Shown: piece by piece, positions 1 to 6,621 of the stretch
Layout: each line of letters opens with the position of its first letter
How positions within the stretch are numbered: position 1 is the first letter of the stretch
NCBI GenBank assembly: GCA_002790315.1
Contig: PFUW01000008.1
Span: 1 to 6,817, forward strand
Length of the DNA stretch: 6,817 nucleotides
Source of the DNA: Huberarchaeum crystalense [NCBI: Candidatus Huberarchaeum crystalense]
GTDB taxonomy: Archaea > Huberarchaeota > Huberarchaeia > Huberarchaeales
Direction of reading: 5' to 3'
Program-made: the position numbers and the translations under genes
Notes under the pieces: generated by a model
What the model saw: the letters and a program-made list of their open reading frames with translations, nothing else
What the model was told of the DNA's origin: nothing
Databases searched by the model: none

Positions 1-3000
1 ATAATATTATGCTTGAAATTTGTATCACTGCCATAAATTGCTGAGTTAATAATATTTTGTTTTGGGGATTCAAATGCAATTTTTGTTAATAGCGCATCCT
101 TTTGTGCTAGCACACCAAACCGCATAATTCCTAAAGGTTTTCCATAGAAAAATAATCTATCTGCGAGCAAATCTAAAAATTCCTCGCGCACATCAATACC
201 TTGAGCTGTAAAAATAATATTTATATTTTCTAAAAATGTGGCGCGACCTGCTTCTAAACCAAAGATTTTGGTCATTTCTATAATATTATTAGAAAAAACA
301 CGAGTTGGATCTACTAATTCATTTTTCAAAACACCCAATATATTACTCCCGCGCGTTTCAATACAACCTTTATTTTCCAAAACATGCGCTTCAAGAATTC
401 TTGGTACTCCACGCACAATTTTTCTTAATATTCTGTTTTTCAAAAACATTATCTCTTTAAACCCGATTTTTTTAATAGAAAATCGCAATTCGTTTCCATT
501 TTCTGTTAAATCATATGTCTTGCTATGTTCAAGTTGCTTTACAATAAACTCAACATCTGCTTTATCAGAGCAAGTTAGCAATAATATGCCATTTTCTACA
601 TCTAATTTTACATCACTTACATAGTCTTGTATCTTTCGTTGAACAAGTTGATCTGCGAGATTTATCAAATCAGTTGGTTGCTTGGGATAAATTTGCATCA
701 ATTCTTTTGGCGGGTTTGCGCGCATTTCAAGAAAAGCAAGCAAATCATTTGAAGCCATAGTTCCAATAAGTGACCCTGATGATCCTGCAAAGTGAAACGC
801 ACTTAACGCGCTCTGACTTATTTTTTCAGATAAGGCATGGGCAATAATTATGCCAACAGGAGCTCCCACTGGCGGACAATCAAAATTTTGGTATTTTAAG
901 TTTTCTACAAATTTATTTTTTGTATATTCAAAAGTTACAACATTACTATCACCATCCCTAATTATATTTTTATCATCCATATACAAATCTTGAAGAGCAT
1001 AAACTAATTTTCTTTCACCATAACCCGTTTCAGGAATTATTGTGTAGGCAGTAATAAAACTCTCGCGCGAACTATAAGATGCAAAAACAAACTCTCTCGG
1101 TGTTAGTCCTTTTTTAAAGTTGCTTTTAATAAATCCGCGTGCTTCTGGTGAGGTGTTGTCTCTTTTTATATGAGAAATTGCGCGTCCATCATAACCTATT
1201 TCAGGTCTTCCATTAGTAATAATTTGCTGACCACACATTCCAACCATTTTACCAAAGTTAGGATATCCTCCACGAGCACCTGAAATAGCCATAATATGTG
1301 CAGAGCTATTAATATTTGCATTTTTCAAAAGAATATCATAAACATTATTTCTTATATTATCTAGTTCATATATAATTTCTTGTTCTTTCATAGATCTAAT
1401 TTTTTTCTCAGCTTCAGCATATTTGGTTTCAATAAAAGAATCAATTGTGTTTTCAACTTTTTTATTAACTACATAATCAGACAAACCAACAGTAAAGCCC
1501 CTGTATTGAATTAAATAACTTAAACTGATATTGCAAATATTTTCAATAAGTTTAGCTGCTTCTTCAGGCGTTCTTTTAATATAAAAATCCTTAATCAAAA
1601 CTCCAACTGTTTTGTTTGTCAAAATCCCAGATATTATTCCATCTTTTATAATAACATCTTTTCCTTTGTATTCATAATCTTTTGGAAATATGGCTGACAA
1701 TATTTCAAGAGGTAGGTAAGAATCCTTGGATTTAAGATTAGAAATCACATCAAATGAGCAATTGCTTAAAATTTGCTGAGCTTGAGAAAAAGATATTAGC
1801 GACTTATCGTGAGACATTAAATACAAAGAGGAAATGTGTCCGTGTTTTGGTTTTATTAGCAAACTACCATCTCTAGCTGAAATTAAATTATACTTTACTT
1901 TCATAAGTGCTTCTGCCTCTGCTCTTGCTTCAATATCTTGCAAGAACCACATATTCATTTCATCTCCATCAAAGTCAGCGTTAAAAGGAGATGTAAGCAC
2001 CGGATTAAATCTAAATGCGCGAATTCCTGGCAAAACCTTTGCTTTAAATGCCATCACACTATATTTGTGCAAAGATGGTTGCCTATTAAAAATTAAAATA
2101 TCTCCATCTTTTGCATTGCGAAAGATAATCCAACCAGGAGCTAAACTGCTTGCTAATTCTTCTTTATTTTCAGCAGTAATTCGTCGTTTTGAACCAGTAG
2201 GCAAAACAACATTTAATGCACTAGGATATGTTCCGCTGTTTAAAATATAACTCTTCATTTCTTCAATGTTTCGTGATGTTACTACATCTGAAATACCCAT
2301 ATTTCTTGCTATTGTTTCAGGTACTCCTACTTCATCAAGTTTAAGATAAGGATCTGCGCTAATTACGCTTCTTGCTGCATAGTCAGTTCTTTTTCCTAAC
2401 AAATTATTTCTAAACATTCCATCTTTTGAAGTCAATCTCTGTATAAGTGTGTTCAAAGGGATATTTGAAGATGGGTGACGCGCAACGGCCACGCGCGAAA
2501 GCTCATTATCAATCAGAGTGCCAATATGATATTGCAAAAGCGACCACATATCTTCAATAACAACTTCAGGTGCGCCCTTTTCCAAGCTGGCTGATAAATA
2601 ATTGTTAATTCTTAATATGTCAGCATATTTATGGGTGAGGTCATCTTCTGCTTTTACTCCTGTTTCAAGTGTAATTGTTGGCCTAACTGTCAAAGGTGCA
2701 ACAAGAAAGTGAGTAAAAATCATCCACTCTGGTCTATTTAAAGGATTAAATCCCAAATAAACCAAATCCTCTGTTTTAACTTTTTCTAGCCAAGTGCGAA
2801 TTTGAATAGGGTTAATATTATGTTCATGGTCATTAAAAAAATAATCCCATGGAAGTTCAAGTATTATTTTGTCTTGGTTAGTGTTGCAAAATGGGCATGT
2901 TTTTGGTTTTTCTACAAGCTTTAAATAATCATCAATCATATGCAGTATATTATTTAAAGATTTTCCTTGTATTTCAAGTCTATTTTTTAAGGCATTAAGT

Positions 3001-3350
3001 TCTTGTTTTTTTTTGTCAGAAAAAAGCAATGCTCCGCATGATTGGCAAGTATAAGAAAGAATATGATGTATTTTGCGCGCAAACAGAGGATTTATAATAG
3101 GACGAGACAATTCAATATGCCCAAAATGTCCATAGCATTGGTTCATCATTCCGTGACATGTCTCGCAACGCACGCCAGGGGTAATAACTCCCATTCTTGA
3201 ATCTGCCAAGCCATTAGGAATTACAAAACCATCTTCATTATATAATTGATAATTATTAATATTTACTACAGCTATTTTTTTAATCATTTCAGGACTTAAA
3301 AGGCCAAAACTCATAGATTCAATTTTTTTTAGATTTATATTTTCAATCAT
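1..3350 (-). CDS. rpoA: DNA-directed RNA polymerase largest subunit, fused A'+A'' (Rpo1/Rpb1 family), 3'-truncated by window edge
   Basis: This is the largest, catalytic subunit of the archaeal RNA polymerase. The frame is open for 1116 codons from ATG at 3350 to the window edge without a stop. Landmarks in order: clamp zinc site C62/C65/C72 with GHFGH (74-78); second site C102-x2-C105 and C152-x2-C155; dock NRPEWM (205-210); GKRTDYAARSVIS (319-331); FNRQPSLHK (421-429); metal-binding loop NADFDGDEMN (457-466) with all three aspartates; funnel SGARGG (690-695) and CGQQ (706-709); bridge helix starting at GLTPREF (748-754); trigger-loop FHFAG (852-856); C-terminal GSN...VDPTR region (about 1001-1017). 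Archaea usually encode A' and A'' as two genes; here both halves share one frame with a very short linker. The start follows an AGGAGG and overlaps the rpoB stop as ATGA, implying translational coupling. The bridge helix and trigger-loop entry are unusually divergent. The missing end is probably only a short tail. The family assignment is secure; the taxon is not. Confidence 0.97.
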   Translation of the reverse strand, partial: MIENINLKKIESMSFGLLSPEMIKKIAVVNINNYQLYNEDGFVIPNGLADSRMGVITPGVRCETCHGMMNQCYGHFGHIELSRPIINPLFARKIHHILSYTCQSCGALLFSDKKKQELNALKNRLEIQGKSLNNILHMIDDYLKLVEKPKTCPFCNTNQDKIILELPWDYFFNDHEHNINPIQIRTWLEKVKTEDLVYLGFNPLNRPEWMIFTHFLVAPLTVRPTITLETGVKAEDDLTHKYADILRINNYLSASLEKGAPEVVIEDMWSLLQYHIGTLIDNELSRVAVARHPSSNIPLNTLIQRLTSKDGMFRNNLLGKRTDYAARSVISADPYLKLDEVGVPETIARNMGISDVVTSRNIEEMKSYILNSGTYPSALNVVLPTGSKRRITAENKEELASSLAPGWIIFRNAKDGDILIFNRQPSLHKYSVMAFKAKVLPGIRAFRFNPVLTSPFNADFDGDEMNMWFLQDIEARAEAEALMKVKYNLISARDGSLLIKPKHGHISSLYLMSHDKSLISFSQAQQILSNCSFDVISNLKSKDSYLPLEILSAIFPKDYEYKGKDVIIKDGIISGILTNKTVGVLIKDFYIKRTPEEAAKLIENICNISLSYLIQYRGFTVGLSDYVVNKKVENTIDSFIETKYAEAEKKIRSMKEQEIIYELDNIRNNVYDILLKNANINSSAHIMAISGARGGYPNFGKMVGMCGQQIITNGRPEIGYDGRAISHIKRDNTSPEARGFIKSNFKKGLTPREFVFASYSSRESFITAYTIIPETGYGERKLVYALQDLYMDDKNIIRDGDSNVVTFEYTKNKFVENLKYQNFDCPPVGAPVGIIIAHALSEKISQSALSAFHFAGSSGSLIGTMASNDLLAFLEMRANPPKELMQIYPKQPTDLINLADQLVQRKIQDYVSDVKLDVENGILLLTCSDKADVEFIVKQLEHSKTYDLTENGNELRFSIKKIGFKEIMFLKNRILRKIVRGVPRILEAHVLENKGCIETRGSNILGVLKNELVDPTRVFSNNIIEMTKIFGLEAGRATFLENINIIFTAQGIDVREEFLDLLADRLFFYGKPLGIMRFGVLAQKDALLTKIAFESPKQNIINSAIYGSDTNFKHNI

Positions 3351-6300
3351 TTTTCCTCCTTGCTTTTTACACTGCTATAATCTGTTTCTGATTTAAGCAA
3401 TGGTGATATTCCCATTGCGCGCAAATAATTGATTACTGTATTTAACACAAAAGGAATTTCGACAAAAGATGTTTTTTCTTGCCTTGATATGCCTTTAACA
3501 GTGCGAGTTTGATAATCAAAATAAGGTGCTAAATATTGATTTGAAACAGGAATTTTTATAGAATCAATATCAAACAATGAATCAAGCACAGTTGTAGCTC
3601 CGTGTGCAAGTAAAGCATCTTTTTCCATTTCTCCAAATTTTAAACCTCCTGCTGATGCTTTGCCTTCTGTTGGCTGTCGAGTAAGTAGTGTGCGCGGACC
3701 TGTTGTGCGAACTTGCATTTTTCTTGAAACCAAATGTTCTAATCTTTGATATAACAAAGGAACTAAAAATATTTTAACTTTGAATTTTTCACCTGTTCTT
3801 GGATTATACATAACTTCATTTCCATCACCGTCAAACCCTTGTTTTTCAAGCTCTTTTGCAATTTCTGCCTCATCAAATACATCAAAAGCACTTGCTTCTT
3901 GAAGTTTTCCAGTAAGTATTGCATATTTGGCTAATATACCTGAAAGCAACTGCGCATAAGTCATTCTACTTGGAACGCCATGAGGGTTAAACAATACATC
4001 AGGTATAATTCCCTTTTCGCTAAAAGGCATATCATTTTCAGGAACAATTGCACTTATAACTCCTTTTTGCCCTTCTCTTAATGAAAATTTATCTCCAATT
4101 TCAGGAATGCAATCATAGTACATTCTTATTTTAACTATTTTTTCTAAACCATCATTAAAAGTTACAAGTATGTCATCAATATTATAATCTACAAAATCAT
4201 TACTACTAATAGAAGTATCCCATAAGCTTAGATATCCTTCAACATTAAAATAACCACTCATAAATCTTGGAGGAGCAACCTTACCTACTAAAATATTGTT
4301 GCGCGAAATAGTTTCACCTACTTTTATAATTCCATCTCCTTCAAGTTTAGAATAATAAATAGTATCTGATTTTCCTTTAACATCTTCTGCTGGGATTTGA
4401 ATTTTCTCGCTTAATCCATTAGCATATTTCTTTTCAATTACTTCTTTGTGCGTTAAAAAGATAGATCTTCCAACCCCACGCTCAATTGATGCTTTGTTAA
4501 ATATAAGTGCATCTTCCATATTTGAGCCACCTTCAACAAAAGCAACTACTAAGTTTTGCCCACCCATTAAAAGGCTTTTTTCAAATAAATCATGATATGC
4601 TGTTCTAACCAATGGTTTTTGCAAATAATTAAGAACATGTTTATTTACATCATAAGTATTGAAAAAGTTTGAGCTATATATTCCTGCTGCTGAACCTTTA
4701 ACTTCTTTAACAGATTTTCCCAATCTTGGTGCATCACTGTGGTTTGCCAAAGGAAGCATATTTGCAGCAACTCCCATAACAGATGTAGGATTAATTTCCA
4801 GGTGAGTGTGGTCTTTTGTTAATTCGTCTTCGCTAAACGCAACAAATGCTTCATTTTCTTCATCTGCTCCAATATATTCGATTATTCCCTTGCTAACAAG
4901 ATCAAACCATTTTATTTCTTCTTTTTTAACCTTTGCAGCAATCTCTTTTGTATACATTGATTTTCCATTGTTTACTACAATCAACGCTCTTATCAACATA
5001 CCTTTAATTGCTTCGATGAATAAATTTTTATCTTTTGAATAAATTTGATAGTGGTAATCAATTATGCCTTGCCGCCTCAAGTCGCGCAACTTTGATTTTA
5101 AAGCATCAATATTATCGCAAGTCATAATAGGTATTGTGTCATAAAAAACAAGATTTTTTTCAGCAAAAATATTTGAACTAAAATTATAATGTTTTGCTCC
5201 TTGCTCTTTTAATATTTGCTCTACTTTCTTTTTTTGTTCAGGAACAGGCATTGCAGTAATAGCAAAAATTGCTGCTTGCTTTGTTAAGCCAACTTTGGAA
5301 TCTTCAGGAGTATCTACAATACAAATTCTGCCAACATGAGATCCATGAATATGGCGCGCTTCATCTGTTGCAACATCCATATCTAAATTTGAGTTAATTT
5401 GGCGAAGAAGAGTAAGTTGTTGAAGTGCATTCTTTTTTTCAAGCAAGTGTGTAACACCTTTGGTGCCATTTGGCCATGCACCTGTGCGAAGGGCATTGTA
5501 AATATAAGTATTCATTGACTCAAAATTAACAATAGTAGCTAAATTCCACTCTCGCTTTCGCGTTCTAATAGATGCAAAATAGCGCGAAATATCTCTAGCA
5601 AGCACATTAAAAGCAATATTCATTAAGCTTTTTAATTGTTCGCCAACCAAAAGAAGCTCTTTGTTTCCTATAAAATCCTTATCTACTCGGTATTTGGGGT
5701 CTTTATAATATATATTTGCCATATGTGCCAAATACAGTGCTTTTTCTTTATTTGCTGACTCCTCTCTTCCAATATGAGGTAATAAACCAGAGTGAATAAA
5801 GTTTAAAACATCTTGGCGGCGATTAGTTTTAGGAATATGCGCTTTATTTCCTATCATTTCTATTGCTTCTTCTCGATTTTTAGGAGCATCTTGAAAATTA
5901 ATATACATCATTGGATTATCAATAAGCTGAATAATTTCTTTATCTGACTCTATACCTAAAATTTTAAACAAAGCAACAATAGGAAGACTTTTAAATCTTC
6001 CAAAAGAAAGCACAAGATGATTATCTTTGGTAAAATTAAGAGAATGTGGCGCGCGATACCCGCCAGTGTAAGAAAAAACCTGGGCTCGTTCACCTGCTAC
6101 AAGCACTTTATTTGAAACAAGTTCTTCAATCGCAACAACAAATCTCTCAACACCATCAATAATAAAATAACCACCAACATCAAAAGGATCTAATCCTTGC
6201 TTAATCTTTTGACTTACAGAAATTTTTGGAAAAAATGGATCAATGACACTACCAATCATAATTGGAAAATCGCATAGTTTGACGCGCTCTTTTAAAATAT

Positions 6301-6580
6301 GCTCTCCTTGTTTTGTCAATTCTACCTCAGCAGATATAGGTATAGAATAATTCAAATTGCGCAATATGCACTCTTTTGGAGAATATTTGGGTGTTCCAAA
6401 GGTAGGATTAGAAAAAGAAAAAACAAAAATTCCTTTCTCGCCAGCATCAATAGTTATATCTGAAAGCGTTGTAAACATATTTATTAACTCATGCACAACA
6501 TAATAATTATAAGAATCAAGATGCAATGAAGAAAGAGGAATTGCGTTTATTGTTGCTTTTACTAACTCAAGATTTTGCAT
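3347..6580 (-). CDS. rpoB: DNA-directed RNA polymerase second-largest subunit B, unsplit (Rpo2/Rpb2 family)
   Basis: This is the second-largest subunit, forming the other wall of the active cleft opposite RpoA. The protein is complete at 1077 aa from ATG at 6580, somewhat shorter than typical unsplit archaeal B (about 1120 aa). Landmarks (numbered from that ATG): GGYFIIDGVER (136-146); HGSHVGR (412-418), the counterpart of HPSHWGR; EINPTSVMGVAANMLPLANH (595-614); NMEDALIFNKASIERG (687-702), keeping the Glu-Asp pair; GDKFSLREGQKG (829-840) with both catalytic-centre lysines; IPDVLFNPHGVPSRMT (859-874); LTRQPTEG (966-973); GEMEKDALLAHGA (983-995); C-terminal EIPF...MGISPLLK. The zinc ribbon expected between AHGA and EIPF lacks cysteines entirely, yet the final anchor is intact, so this is not a truncation. 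An in-frame TTG lies two codons upstream at 6586, but no SD is suitably placed for it; ATG has a weak GAGAGA 7 bases ahead. The stop overlaps the rpoA start. Confidence 0.97.
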   Translation of the reverse strand: MQNLELVKATINAIPLSSLHLDSYNYYVVHELINMFTTLSDITIDAGEKGIFVFSFSNPTFGTPKYSPKECILRNLNYSIPISAEVELTKQGEHILKERVKLCDFPIMIGSVIDPFFPKISVSQKIKQGLDPFDVGGYFIIDGVERFVVAIEELVSNKVLVAGERAQVFSYTGGYRAPHSLNFTKDNHLVLSFGRFKSLPIVALFKILGIESDKEIIQLIDNPMMYINFQDAPKNREEAIEMIGNKAHIPKTNRRQDVLNFIHSGLLPHIGREESANKEKALYLAHMANIYYKDPKYRVDKDFIGNKELLLVGEQLKSLMNIAFNVLARDISRYFASIRTRKREWNLATIVNFESMNTYIYNALRTGAWPNGTKGVTHLLEKKNALQQLTLLRQINSNLDMDVATDEARHIHGSHVGRICIVDTPEDSKVGLTKQAAIFAITAMPVPEQKKKVEQILKEQGAKHYNFSSNIFAEKNLVFYDTIPIMTCDNIDALKSKLRDLRRQGIIDYHYQIYSKDKNLFIEAIKGMLIRALIVVNNGKSMYTKEIAAKVKKEEIKWFDLVSKGIIEYIGADEENEAFVAFSEDELTKDHTHLEINPTSVMGVAANMLPLANHSDAPRLGKSVKEVKGSAAGIYSSNFFNTYDVNKHVLNYLQKPLVRTAYHDLFEKSLLMGGQNLVVAFVEGGSNMEDALIFNKASIERGVGRSIFLTHKEVIEKKYANGLSEKIQIPAEDVKGKSDTIYYSKLEGDGIIKVGETISRNNILVGKVAPPRFMSGYFNVEGYLSLWDTSISSNDFVDYNIDDILVTFNDGLEKIVKIRMYYDCIPEIGDKFSLREGQKGVISAIVPENDMPFSEKGIIPDVLFNPHGVPSRMTYAQLLSGILAKYAILTGKLQEASAFDVFDEAEIAKELEKQGFDGDGNEVMYNPRTGEKFKVKIFLVPLLYQRLEHLVSRKMQVRTTGPRTLLTRQPTEGKASAGGLKFGEMEKDALLAHGATTVLDSLFDIDSIKIPVSNQYLAPYFDYQTRTVKGISRQEKTSFVEIPFVLNTVINYLRAMGISPLLKSETDYSSVKSKEEK
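3355..3361 (-). promoter_or_regulatory. strong Shine-Dalgarno for rpoA
   Basis: AAGGAGG lies within the last sense codons of rpoB (Lys-Glu-Glu), followed by AAAA and then ATG 3350, whose last two bases also form the rpoB TGA stop. It is a near-perfect anti-SD match with a slightly short 4-base spacer. Together with the ATGA overlap it indicates re-initiation or coupled translation, which would keep RpoB and RpoA stoichiometric. It also argues for a prokaryotic translation system. Confidence 0.8.
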
Positions 6581-6621
6581 CAGCAATATCTCTCAACAAA
6601 CATCATAAAGTAAGTTGCCAC
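6580..6621 (-). other. possible 13-codon mini-ORF linking rpoH and rpoB
   Basis: The rpoH stop overlaps a GTG (TAGTG at 6623-6619). That GTG opens a 13-codon frame, VATYFMMFVERYC (the first residue would be Met if initiated), which stops at TGA (6582-6580) overlapping the rpoB ATG as TGATG. A GAGGAG lies 7 bases before the GTG, a good SD distance. A ribosome could therefore pass from rpoH through this frame to rpoB without a break. The function would be coupling rather than a peptide. It may equally be chance, since the gap is only 40 bases, and nothing about the peptide is recognisable. Confidence 0.22.
6588..6594 (-). promoter_or_regulatory. weak ribosome binding site for rpoB
   Basis: GAGAGAT sits 7 bases before ATG 6580 and only 1 base before the alternative TTG 6586. 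The spacing decides the start in favour of the ATG. The match to the anti-SD is weak, in contrast to the near-perfect site before rpoA, so rpoB may rely on coupling from upstream translation. Confidence 0.4.

Noticed and set aside
238-624. Plus-strand open frame of 128 codons
   Set aside because: It lies wholly antisense to the A'' half of rpoA, whose frame matches a known family; the plus-strand translation has no recognisable domain.
1834-2250. Plus-strand open frame of 138 codons
   Set aside because: It is antisense to the catalytic core of rpoA, including NADFDGD; a shadow of the real gene.
3461-3559. Frameshift as the cause of the missing RpoB zinc ribbon
   Set aside because: The same frame resumes with the conserved EIPF...MGISPLLK end and a correctly overlapping stop, so the region is altered but in frame.
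4806-5042. Plus-strand open frame of 78 codons
   Set aside because: It is antisense to rpoB with no SD or family signal; a shadow.
6581-6586. TTG at 6586 as the rpoB start (1079 aa)
   Set aside because: The GAGAGAT would end one base from it; the ATG two codons later has normal spacing and is the commoner start codon.
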